DNA of 64,000 nt, from contig NZ_CP016545.1 in assembly GCF_001687545.1 (NCBI RefSeq), positions 1,969,001-2,033,000 of the forward strand. Direction: 5' to 3'. Origin of the DNA: Paraurantiacibacter namhicola. Its GTDB lineage: Bacteria; Pseudomonadota; Alphaproteobacteria; Sphingomonadales; Sphingomonadaceae. Shown here piece by piece: positions 36,458 through 43,850 of this stretch. Under the pieces are notes generated by a model. It had not been told where the DNA came from. It was given only the letters and a program-made list of their open reading frames with translations, and made no database searches. The position numbers and the translations under genes are program-made. Positions within the stretch are counted from its first letter, which is position 1; every line of letters begins with the position of its first letter.

Positions 36458-37468
36458 TCAATACCCCCGGCTCACCGCGAATTGCGCGGCTTCCACCATC
36501 GCGGCGCGGGCCTTGTTTTCCGGGAAGATGCTGAGCGCGTCGCAGGCGCGTTGGGCATAATGGCGGGCGCGTTCGCGCGTGGCGGCGATGGCATCGTGGC
36601 GCTGGATCAGCCGCGTGGCGTGCTCCAGGTCCTCGTCCTCGATCCGGAAGCCGGCGATGGCATCCTGCCAGAAAAGCCGTTCTTCCGCGTCGCCGCGGGC
36701 GTAAGCGAGGATCACGGGCAGGGTCATCTTGCCCTCGCGGAAATCGTCGCCCTTGTCCTTGCCCATCTCGGCCGTGCCGGTGTCGTAATCGATCGCATCG
36801 TCGACCAGCTGGAAGGCTATGCCGAGGTTGCGGCCATAGGCGTCTAGCGCCTCTTCCTCTTCCTCGCTGCATTCGGCGACCACGGCGCTGATGCGGCTGG
36901 CGGCGGCGAACAGTGCGGCGGTCTTGCGTCCGATGATGGAAAGGTAGCGTTCCTCGCTCGTTTCGATCCGGCGCTGTGCGACCAGCTGGTCCACCTCGCC
37001 CTGCGCGATGATGGCGCTGGCACCGGACAGGATCTTCAGCACCTTCAGGCTGCCGTCTTCCACCATCAGCTCGAACGCGCGGCTGAACAGGAAATCGCCC
37101 ACCAGCACGGTGGCCGGGTTGCCGAACACGATATTGGCGGTTTCCTTGCCGCGCCGCGTCTCGCTGCCGTCCACCACATCGTCATGCAGCAGCGTGGCGG
37201 TGTGGATGAATTCCACCGCAGCGGCGAGCCTGTGATGGCGCGTGCCGCCATATCCCACCAGCTCCGCCCCGGCGAGCGTGAGCATCGGGCGCATGCGCTT
37301 GCCTCCGCCGCTGATCAGGTGCCCGGCCAGCGCCGGGATCAGCGGGATCTCGCTCTGCATGCGGTCCAGGATGACGGAATTGACGGAATTCATCGCCGTC
37401 GCGGTCAGCGACAGGATCGGGGCCAGCGAAGGCTCCTTGCGCGGGAATTCTACGACCTGTGCGCTCAT
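36458..37468 (-). CDS. ispB: All-trans polyprenyl (octaprenyl or longer) diphosphate synthase
   Basis: This trans-prenyltransferase builds the ubiquinone side chain. The ATG at 37468 (MSAQVVEFPRKEPS) gives 336 residues; the longer frame upstream is unsupported. The first aspartate-rich motif is TATLLHDDVVDGSETRRG, the second is FQLVDDAIDYD, and GGGKRMRPML is the conserved binding block. Chain length (commonly C50 in sphingomonads) cannot be read with certainty. Confidence 0.92.
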   Translation of the reverse strand: MSAQVVEFPRKEPSLAPILSLTATAMNSVNSVILDRMQSEIPLIPALAGHLISGGGKRMRPMLTLAGAELVGYGGTRHHRLAAAVEFIHTATLLHDDVVDGSETRRGKETANIVFGNPATVLVGDFLFSRAFELMVEDGSLKVLKILSGASAIIAQGEVDQLVAQRRIETSEERYLSIIGRKTAALFAAASRISAVVAECSEEEEEALDAYGRNLGIAFQLVDDAIDYDTGTAEMGKDKGDDFREGKMTLPVILAYARGDAEERLFWQDAIAGFRIEDEDLEHATRLIQRHDAIAATRERARHYAQRACDALSIFPENKARAAMVEAAQFAVSRGY

Positions 37469-37572
37469 GGCATGGCATGTGGCGTTGCAGCACTCGCTTG
37501 GCAAGCGCGGATTGCGCCTGCTAACCGTTGCAAATGGCCAATGCACATGACCTGAGGGCGAACGAGCCGTCC

Positions 37573-37878
37573 ATGAACGGCAATCCCGACACCCGCCCTC
37601 CGGAAGAGGTGCTGGGCGCATTCCGCCGCTCGATCGACAATATCGATGCCGCGCTGGTGCACATGCTGGCTGAACGGTTTCGCATCACCCAAGCCGTTGG
37701 CCATTACAAGGCGCGCGCGGAGCTGCCCCCGGCCGACCCGGCGCGAGAAAAAAGGCAGATCGAACGGCTGCGCGCCCTGGCGGTGGAAGCGGATTTGGAC
37801 CCTGAATTCAGTGAAAAATTCATCCGCTTCGTGATCGAGGAAGTGATCCGACATCACGAACAGGCCCGCGAGGGTTAA
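37573..37878 (+). CDS. Chorismate mutase (AroQ class)
   Basis: The 101-residue protein is a stand-alone helical chorismate mutase that converts chorismate to prephenate for Phe and Tyr synthesis. RRSIDNIDAALVHMLAERFRI resembles the N-terminal helix with its catalytic Arg, and HYKARAELPPADPAREKRQIE carries the middle block with Lys and Arg. The ATG at 37573 is preferred over one at 37528. It is divergent from the prenyl synthase gene and precedes the LOV kinase gene by 60 bp. Confidence 0.9.
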   Translation: MNGNPDTRPPEEVLGAFRRSIDNIDAALVHMLAERFRITQAVGHYKARAELPPADPAREKRQIERLRALAVEADLDPEFSEKFIRFVIEEVIRHHEQAREG

Positions 37879-37880
37879 TC

Positions 37881-37923
37881 TAAGTTAACTTAAGCGGGAA
37901 CAGCCCCGCTTGCGGCGTGTTCC
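37881..37923 (+). promoter_or_regulatory. Palindrome and possible EcfG-type promoter before the LOV kinase
   Basis: TAAGTTAACTTA at 37881-37892 is a perfect 12-bp palindrome. Next to it GGAACA (37897-37902) and TGTTCC (37918-37923) form a 6-bp dyad with a 15-bp spacer. The same bases read as GGAAC-N16-TGTT, near the EcfG general stress consensus. The kinase ATG is 15 bp downstream. Confidence 0.4.
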
Positions 37924-37938
37924 AAACGCGACGCTATT

Positions 37939-39051
37939 ATGAATCGCGAAGATCCCAAAAACGCCAAGATGCGCACCGACAGGCCTGCACAGGCCGATGT
38001 CATCCCGCGTCATGATGCGGCCCCGGGCCAGTTCCGCGCTGATCACCCGGGCGACTCCTTCTCCGGATCGTCCGGCGTGCTGTTCGAACAGGCGATGGCG
38101 CAGACCCGCATGGCGATCTGCCTGACCGATCCGAACCAGCCGGACATGCCCATCGTCTTCGCCAACCGCGCCTTCCGCAACCTGACAGGGTATGAGGAAG
38201 AGGAAATCATCGGCCGTAACTGCCGTTTCCTGCAGGGACCGGACACGGACCCCGAGCCGATCGAGAAAATCCGCACCGCCATCGAGACCGAGGATGTCAC
38301 GGTCGTGGAGCTGCTCAATTACCGCAAGAATGGCGAACCGTTCTGGAATGCCCTGCACCTGGGCCCGATCTACAATGATGCGGGCGAATTGCTGTATTTC
38401 TTCGGCAGCCAGTGGGACGTATCCAACGTAAGGGCCGCAAGAGCACAGGAACATACCGCACGGGAGATGGCGCGCGAGCTGTCACACCGGATGAAGAACC
38501 TGTTCTCCGTGATTACCGGAATCGTCAACATCACGGGCCGGACACGCGGGATCACTGCGGAAGCGCAAGAAATCAACGAGCGTATCCAGGCTCTGGGCCG
38601 CGCATACGAAACCACGCTGGACGAGGCATCGACCGGCTTCATCGAACTCAACACAGCCATCCGCTCTATCCTCGCGCCGCACGATCCGGACGGGGAACAC
38701 CTGACGCTGGACGGCAACGGCCTGAGCGTACCCTTCGCGCTGATTTCTGGCATCGGCCTGGTGCTTCACGAACTGGCAGATAATGCCAAGCAGCATGGCG
38801 CATGGTCGAATGGCTCTGGACACGTAAAGGTCGCATGGGAACGCCAGAATGGCGACTCCCCGCCCAATGTCGTGATTCACTGGACGGAGACCGGCGGGCC
38901 GCCCGTGACGACTCAGCCGGACGCGAGCGGCACCGGACATATCGTCATGGACCGGCTGATCCGCATTTCCGGCGGGACGATAGAGCGTGACTGGCACGAA
39001 GACGGGCTGCGCGCGCGGATCGAATTCCCGATCGGGACGAAGAACCGATGA
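37939..39051 (+). CDS. LOV-domain blue-light sensor histidine kinase (HWE/HisKA_2 type)
   Basis: This is a predicted cytoplasmic blue-light receptor kinase of 370 residues. A LOV domain (about residues 45-160) contains GRNCRFLQG with the flavin-adduct Cys95, and NYRKNGEPFWNALHLGPI. The dimerization helix has the phospho-acceptor box ELSHRMKNLF (His183). The ATPase domain has HELADNAKQHGAW and IHWTETGGPPV, the HWE-family hallmarks. Its layout and length resemble the Erythrobacter litoralis kinases EL346 and EL368. No membrane segment is seen. Its stop overlaps the response regulator start. Confidence 0.93.
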   Translation: MNREDPKNAKMRTDRPAQADVIPRHDAAPGQFRADHPGDSFSGSSGVLFEQAMAQTRMAICLTDPNQPDMPIVFANRAFRNLTGYEEEEIIGRNCRFLQGPDTDPEPIEKIRTAIETEDVTVVELLNYRKNGEPFWNALHLGPIYNDAGELLYFFGSQWDVSNVRAARAQEHTAREMARELSHRMKNLFSVITGIVNITGRTRGITAEAQEINERIQALGRAYETTLDEASTGFIELNTAIRSILAPHDPDGEHLTLDGNGLSVPFALISGIGLVLHELADNAKQHGAWSNGSGHVKVAWERQNGDSPPNVVIHWTETGGPPVTTQPDASGTGHIVMDRLIRISGGTIERDWHEDGLRARIEFPIGTKNR

Positions 39052-39419
39052 AACCGCGTATCCTGCTGCTGGAGGACGAGCCCCTGATCCTGATGGACCT
39101 GGAGCTGTCTGCCGAAGACCTCGGCTGCGAGCCGGTGCTTGCCACGCGCGTGGACGATGCGCTCGACGTGCTCGAAAAGGATCACGATATTGCCGTGGCG
39201 GTGCTCGACTTCACGCTGCCCGAGAACTGCAATTGCATCCCCGTCGCCCGCGAACTGGAGCGCCGAGCCGTGCCTTACCTGCTGCACTCGGGCGATCTCG
39301 ACCGTCTGCGCGAGGCGATCCGGTCACTGGACGCACCGATCATCCCGAAGCCGGCCAACGGTCGCACCGTGATCGAGCGTGCCATCGGCCTCATCCAGCG
39401 CGAACCCCAGCCCACCTGA
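39048..39419 (+). CDS. Single-domain response regulator paired with the LOV kinase
   Basis: The 123-residue protein is a bare receiver domain: acidic pocket LLLEDEP, phospho-acceptor Asp54 in AVLDFTLPE, and the conserved Lys in IIPKPANG. There is no output domain. The ATGA overlap with the LOV kinase gene makes it the likely cognate partner, acting by phosphotransfer or protein contact, as in other HWE systems. A terminator follows 23 bp later. Confidence 0.92.
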   Translation: MKPRILLLEDEPLILMDLELSAEDLGCEPVLATRVDDALDVLEKDHDIAVAVLDFTLPENCNCIPVARELERRAVPYLLHSGDLDRLREAIRSLDAPIIPKPANGRTVIERAIGLIQREPQPT

Positions 39420-39442
39420 TACGGGCTGATGGCGGACATGAA

Positions 39443-39475
39443 AAAGGCCCGGGACCTTTGCGGTTCCGGGCCTTT
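39443..39475 (+). terminator. Terminator after the LOV kinase-regulator operon
   Basis: AAAGGCCCGG (39443-39452) pairs perfectly with CCGGGCCTTT (39466-39475), followed by CTC. It closes the two-gene operon and may also serve the convergent repeat-protein gene. Confidence 0.85.
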
Positions 39476-39498
39476 CTCATTACTTGGCTTGACCGCCC

Positions 39499-40248
39499 TC
39501 AATCCTCATCGGGGAGGCGGACGCGCTGGTTCGGCCTATCCTGCTTGCGCTGGACGCGGGCAGGGCGCTCACGGGTCTGAGGCCGTGCAGCAGGACGCTC
39601 TGCCCGCGGCTGTGGCTGCCGCTGCGTGGGCCGTTCCGCGCGGGGCTGGCGCTGCGTGGGCCGTTCCGCGCGGGGCTGGCGCTGTGCAGGCCGCTCATTG
39701 CGGCGATTGCCCCGTCGTTCGCTGCGGCGCTCGGTCCGACGTTCGTTGCGGCGTTCCTCGCGCTGCTCGCTGCGGCGGTCACCGCGGAAGGCAGCACCGC
39801 GCTCGCTACGAGGCGCTTCGCGGCGGGCATCGCGGCGCTCCTCGCGGCGGGCATCGCGGCGGGCATCGCGGCGCTCCTCGCGGCGGGCATCGCGTCGCTC
39901 CTCCTGGCGCGCCTCACGGCGGGCTTCGCGGCGGTCACGGCGGCGCTCGGCGCGGCGCTCGTAATCGCCCCAATGCTCGCGGAATTCGCGGTGTCCGTGG
40001 CGGCGCCCTTCCCAGTAACGGCGATGGCGATCCGACCAGCGGTGGCGCGAACCGTAGACGTCGTAAACGTAGTAGCCGACGCCCGGATAGTAATACTCGT
40101 CATACCAGCCGTAATACGGCTCATAATAGCCGCTGCCATAGCCGACGGACACGCCGCCATAGCCATAGTCGTCAAAGGCCATGCAGCCCCCGAGGGAGGC
40201 GGCGGCGGCTGCGATCAGCAGCGGGCGGGCAATGCGGAAACGGGTCAT
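39499..40248 (-). CDS. Arg-rich repeat lipoprotein
   Basis: The 249-residue protein has a lipoprotein signal with lipobox SLGGC (Cys22). It is followed by a Tyr/Gly-rich segment (GYGSGYYEPYYGWYDEYYYPG). The rest is low-complexity: repeats of RREERRDA and then RAERPTQRQP, giving an extremely basic tail. The DNA contains a perfect 30-bp tandem duplication (39621-39650 and 39651-39680) and 12- or 24-bp units around 39820-39905. No domain is recognised. A basic surface tail could bind nucleic acid, phosphate or acidic polysaccharide (inference). Confidence 0.8.
   Translation of the reverse strand: MTRFRIARPLLIAAAAASLGGCMAFDDYGYGGVSVGYGSGYYEPYYGWYDEYYYPGVGYYVYDVYGSRHRWSDRHRRYWEGRRHGHREFREHWGDYERRAERRRDRREARREARQEERRDARREERRDARRDARREERRDARREAPRSERGAAFRGDRRSEQREERRNERRTERRSERRGNRRNERPAQRQPRAERPTQRQPRAERPTQRQPQPRAERPAARPQTRERPARVQRKQDRPNQRVRLPDED
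39621..39680. repeat. Perfect 30-bp tandem duplication in the Arg-rich gene
   Basis: Bases 39621-39650 are repeated exactly at 39651-39680, with no spacer. The duplication is in frame and encodes RAERPTQRQP twice. It points to slippage or recent expansion. Confidence 0.9.
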
Positions 40249-40275
40249 CGTGTTCTCCGGAGCGTTCAGCTTTCT

Positions 40276-40302
40276 AGGCTTGATACTTAACGATACAAGC
40301 CT
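40276..40302 (-). terminator. Weak hairpin between histidine kinase gene and Arg-rich gene
   Basis: AGGCTTG (40276-40282) pairs with CAAGCCT (40296-40302) around a 13-nt loop, downstream of the kinase gene and upstream of the Arg-rich gene. No T-run follows, so termination is uncertain. Confidence 0.3.
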
Positions 40303-40349
40303 GACCGGTGGGTGAACCGAGCCGTAGTAACGGTGAAAGGTTTGCAGCG

Positions 40350-41861
40350 TCAGTCGGCTGCCGTTGCCGCAGCGGCGCGCGGCAGGTTCAGGATCACCAG
40401 CAGGCCGCCCAGGTCCTCGCTCTCGTCCAGTTCGACCGTGCCGCCGTAAATGCCCACCACGTCGTTCACGATGGACAGGCCCAGCCCCGTGCCGGGCTTC
40501 TCGGTGTCCAGCCGGGCCCCGCGGCCAAAGATTCGCGAGCGTTCCTCTTCCGGGATACCGGCCCCGTCATCTTCCACCCAGATGGATGCGAGCGGCGCTT
40601 CGGGATCGGGATCGACGGTGATGAATACGCTGCCACCGCCGTATTTCGCGGCATTCTCGATAATGTTGCCGAGCAATTCGTCGAGATCCTGCCGCTCTAT
40701 CGCGACATCGCAGGCGCCCTTCCCGTCCAGGTCGAATCGGACCTTGGGGTAAAGCCGCGCAACCGCGCGCTCGACCGCCTCGGCGCTTTCCATGACGTTG
40801 GAGCGGGAGAGACCGTAGGCGCGCCGGCCCACCGCTCGCGCGCGGGCGAGGTGGTGGTCGACCTGGCGGCGCATGGTGGCCGCTTCGCGCAGCACGGTAT
40901 CGTCCAAATCTTCCGACCGCGCGCTGGCGGCATTGGTGAGCACGGTCAGCGGTGTCTTCAGTGCATGGGCGAGATTGCCTGCATGGGTGCGCGCTTCCTG
41001 CGCCTGCCGCTCGGAATGCTCCAGCAGGGCGTTCAGCTCGTCCACCATGGGCTGGACCTCGCGCGGCAGCGGGTCGGTGACGCGGTTGCGGCCGGTTGTG
41101 CGGATGCGCGCGATGGCGCGGCGGATGCGGCGCAGCGGGCCGAGGCCATACAGCGTCTGGAACATGGCCATCAGGAACAGGCCGATGCCCAGGATCGCGA
41201 AGGAGATGGTCAGGATGCGGCGGTTCTCGCCGATCTGCTCGTCCAGCTCGTCGCGCGTGCCGGCTACGGCGAACTTCCACGTCGTCTCGCTGCCCGGCAG
41301 CTGCACGCTGCGCTCGACCACGCGCAGCGGCTCACCAGCAAACTGGCCGCTGTCGTAGAAATCGGGGTCCGGGTCGCGCTCGTCTGCGCGAATGTCCAGC
41401 GTCCGGTCCCACAGGGAACGGCTGGGCCAATCCTCATAGCCTTCGCCGGAGATCTGCCAGTACAGGCCGCTATTGGGCTCAAGGAAGCGCTGGTCGCCCA
41501 GCGGCCGGTTGAAATAGACCTCGCCATCGGGGCCGATCTCGGCCGATCCGACCATGGCGTTGAGGAGGTATTCCAGCCGGTCGTCGAACTGGCCGGTGAC
41601 CAGCGCGGTCAGCGTGCGGTCCAGCGCCACCCCGCCAAACAGCAGCAGGATGGAAATCCACCCCGCTGCAATCAGCATCATGCGCCGGGCAAGGCTGCCC
41701 GTATGCGCGCCGAAGAACCCGCCGCTGCCATCCGCAGCGCCAGCCGTGCCGTCCCCGGCAGGCGGGGCAGCATCAGCAGGCGCAGGATCACTCGCGGCTG
41801 GGATCGTCGGGGTCGTCGAGGCTGTAACCGAGGCCACGGATCGTGGTGATGACATTGGCAC
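40350..41861 (-). CDS. Sensor histidine kinase of a PepSY-linked two-component system
   Basis: This is a PhoQ/EnvZ-like membrane sensor kinase. Two membrane segments (about residues 61-82 and 218-240) flank a periplasmic sensor of roughly 135 residues, followed by a HAMP-like linker. The H box is NLAHALKTPLTVL, the N box NIIENAAKYG, and the G boxes include DDGAGIPEE and GTGLGLSIV, so it looks active. The ATG at 41861 overlaps the response regulator gene by 74 bp. The first 55 residues are low-complexity Ala/Pro, so the true start may be later. Confidence 0.9.
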   Translation of the reverse strand: MPMSSPRSVASVTASTTPTIPAASDPAPADAAPPAGDGTAGAADGSGGFFGAHTGSLARRMMLIAAGWISILLLFGGVALDRTLTALVTGQFDDRLEYLLNAMVGSAEIGPDGEVYFNRPLGDQRFLEPNSGLYWQISGEGYEDWPSRSLWDRTLDIRADERDPDPDFYDSGQFAGEPLRVVERSVQLPGSETTWKFAVAGTRDELDEQIGENRRILTISFAILGIGLFLMAMFQTLYGLGPLRRIRRAIARIRTTGRNRVTDPLPREVQPMVDELNALLEHSERQAQEARTHAGNLAHALKTPLTVLTNAASARSEDLDDTVLREAATMRRQVDHHLARARAVGRRAYGLSRSNVMESAEAVERAVARLYPKVRFDLDGKGACDVAIERQDLDELLGNIIENAAKYGGGSVFITVDPDPEAPLASIWVEDDGAGIPEEERSRIFGRGARLDTEKPGTGLGLSIVNDVVGIYGGTVELDESEDLGGLLVILNLPRAAAATAAD

Positions 41862-42465
41862 CCAGCTTCTTGCGGATGCGGGTGACGAAGACCTCGATCG
41901 TGTTCGAATCGCGGTCGAAATCCTGGTCGTAGATATGCTCGATCAGCTCTGTCCGGCTGACGACCTTGCCCTTGTGGTGCATCAGGTAGCTGAGCAGCTT
42001 GTATTCCTGCGCGGTCAGCTTCACCGGCTCCCCGGCCAGTGTCACGCGGCCGCTGCGGGTGTCCAGGCGCACATCGCCTGCCACCAGTTCGCTGCTGGCA
42101 TTGCCCGAAGCACGGCGGATCAGCGCGCGCAGGCGGGCGATCAGCTCTTCGGTCTGGAACGGCTTGGCAAGGTAATCGTCCGCGCCCGCGTCCAGCCCGG
42201 CGACCTTGTCGCTCCAGCTGTCGCGCGCGGTCAGCACCAGCACGGGGAAGTTGCGGCCTTCCTTGCGCCACATGCCCAGCACGGTCAGCCCGTCGATCTC
42301 CGGCAGGCCGAGGTCGAGCACGACGGCATCGTAATCCTCGGTCGAGCCGAGGAAATGGCCGTCTTCGCCATCGGTGGAAAGGTCGACGGCGTAACCGTTC
42401 TGCTCCAGCGTGCCTTTCAGCTGCTGGCCCAGTGTCGGTTCGTCCTCGACGATCAGGATGCGCAT
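41788..42465 (-). CDS. OmpR-family response regulator
   Basis: The ATG at 42465 (MRILIVEDEPTLGQQL) gives 225 residues with a receiver domain (Asp in VVLDLGLPEIDG, Lys in LAKPF) and a winged-helix DNA-binding domain (LTAQEYKLLSYLMHHKGKVVSR and TIRGLGYSL). It resembles PhoP-like regulators. It lies between the PepSY gene and the histidine kinase gene in one operon. Confidence 0.94.
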   Translation of the reverse strand: MRILIVEDEPTLGQQLKGTLEQNGYAVDLSTDGEDGHFLGSTEDYDAVVLDLGLPEIDGLTVLGMWRKEGRNFPVLVLTARDSWSDKVAGLDAGADDYLAKPFQTEELIARLRALIRRASGNASSELVAGDVRLDTRSGRVTLAGEPVKLTAQEYKLLSYLMHHKGKVVSRTELIEHIYDQDFDRDSNTIEVFVTRIRKKLGANVITTIRGLGYSLDDPDDPSRE

Positions 42466-42609
42466 TATCTTGTCCCCTGCAAACACGCCGCAAACTTACC
42501 GCACGCGCCGCCAATCCGGTGGCCATGCGGGATGGGCTTTGAAGATGAACGCGTCAAGCGCCAGCCTGTTTCAGTGGAAGCGAAAGGATTGTGCGACCGC
42601 CAGCCGCGA

Positions 42610-42930
42610 TCAGCGCTGGACGCGCAGGATGCGCGCTGTCTGCGCGTCCACATCGACCCAGATCACGCGCGTGCCGCGCATGAACTTCAGGCGATAGACC
42701 CCGGCGCGGGAATCATATTCGAAGCCGAGGTATTTCGCATCCGGGAACTGCGGCACGATGCGCCGTTCGATATCCGAAATGCGCATGCCGCGCCCGGCCT
42801 GCATCTCCGCCCGCGCGCTCTTCTGGTCGCCGCGGCTCTGCGCATGCGCATCGACCACGGCAAAGCCGCCGCCAGCAAGGCCGGTCAGTGCAAGCGAAGC
42901 CGCAAGGCAGGAGGCGAGGAGATGTTTCAT
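42610..42930 (-). CDS. Secreted PepSY-domain protein
   Basis: The 106-residue product has a signal peptide ending near VDAHAQ and a PepSY-like domain (GMRISDIERRIVPQFPDAKYLGFEYDSRAG ending in RVIWVDVDAQTARIL; only parts quoted as motif). PepSY proteins are periplasmic and often encoded with two-component systems, where they may modulate sensing. It is the first gene before the response regulator. Confidence 0.85.
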   Translation of the reverse strand: MKHLLASCLAASLALTGLAGGGFAVVDAHAQSRGDQKSARAEMQAGRGMRISDIERRIVPQFPDAKYLGFEYDSRAGVYRLKFMRGTRVIWVDVDAQTARILRVQR

Positions 42931-43009
42931 TTCGACAACCTGCCTAATGCAAAGGCTTTGAACAACCGGTGAATGTTGTTGCCAACAATGCGAAAGCTAA
43001 GGCGTTGCC

Positions 43010-43732
43010 CTAACGCACCATCTCGTACTTCAGCGTCACGGTAACACCCGTGGCAACCATGCCGGGCTGGATCGGGGTGGATGCGGATTCCTCCATCACG
43101 TCCAGAGAAGCCATGCGGGCGACGGGCTGCGGCATACCGGGCCGGATCACTTCCTCCACCGCAATCAGGCGCACGTCGGAATAGCCGTTCCAGCGCGCAT
43201 ATTGCAGCGCCTGCGCCCGGCCGTTCATCACGGCGGCCTCGCGCGCCTGTTCGCGGGCTGCGCTGTCATCCTCGATGGAGAAATCCGGTCCACCGATATC
43301 GGTCGCGCCCTGCGCCACCAGCGCATCCAGCAGCGGGCCGACATTCGCCACGTCGCGCACCGTCACCATCACGCCATTGCTGGCGGAATAGCCGCGGAAG
43401 ACCTGGCGGCGGGTCTGGTTGTTGTAATCATACTCCGCGCCCAGCCGCACGCCGGTGGTCTGGATATCGTCCGGATCGACGCCCAGCGCTTTCAGCCGTT
43501 CGATCACCTTGGTCATTTCCAGCGCGTTGAGCCGCATGGCCTCCACCGCAGTGCGCGCCTGGGTGGTCACGCCGGTGCGGATGGTGGCGATGTCGGGCTT
43601 GGCCTTCACCTGCTCGGTCACCGTCAGTTCGATCACGGGACCGGCTGCCTGCACCTGCACCTCCGCTGCGTGGGCAGTGGCGGGAAGCGCACAGGCGATG
43701 GCGAGCGCGGCGGGAATGGCGAAACGGGACAT
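43010..43732 (-). CDS. SIMPL-domain periplasmic protein
   Basis: The 240-residue protein has a signal peptide ending near ATAHA and a SIMPL (DUF541) domain. Family blocks are VKAKPDIATIRTGVTTQA, ALGVDPDDIQTTGVRL and GYSASNGVMVTVRDV. Related periplasmic or outer membrane proteins such as E. coli YggE reduce oxidative stress. It appears monocistronic and divergent from the ABC-F gene. Confidence 0.92.
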   Translation of the reverse strand: MSRFAIPAALAIACALPATAHAAEVQVQAAGPVIELTVTEQVKAKPDIATIRTGVTTQARTAVEAMRLNALEMTKVIERLKALGVDPDDIQTTGVRLGAEYDYNNQTRRQVFRGYSASNGVMVTVRDVANVGPLLDALVAQGATDIGGPDFSIEDDSAAREQAREAAVMNGRAQALQYARWNGYSDVRLIAVEEVIRPGMPQPVARMASLDVMEESASTPIQPGMVATGVTVTLKYEMVR

Positions 43733-43850
43733 GCGGATACTCCTTGTTGCAGCACGAAAGCTGCGGGCGATGGACTTACGCGCGGCTGAACGGGCCGGTT
43801 CCGCCGCTTCGGCGCTTGCCTATCCCGGCCCCCGCCCCTAGCTGGCCCGC

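Noticed and set aside
39621-39905. Possible CRISPR array
   Set aside because: The repeats are directly adjacent with no spacers and lie in frame in a coding sequence.
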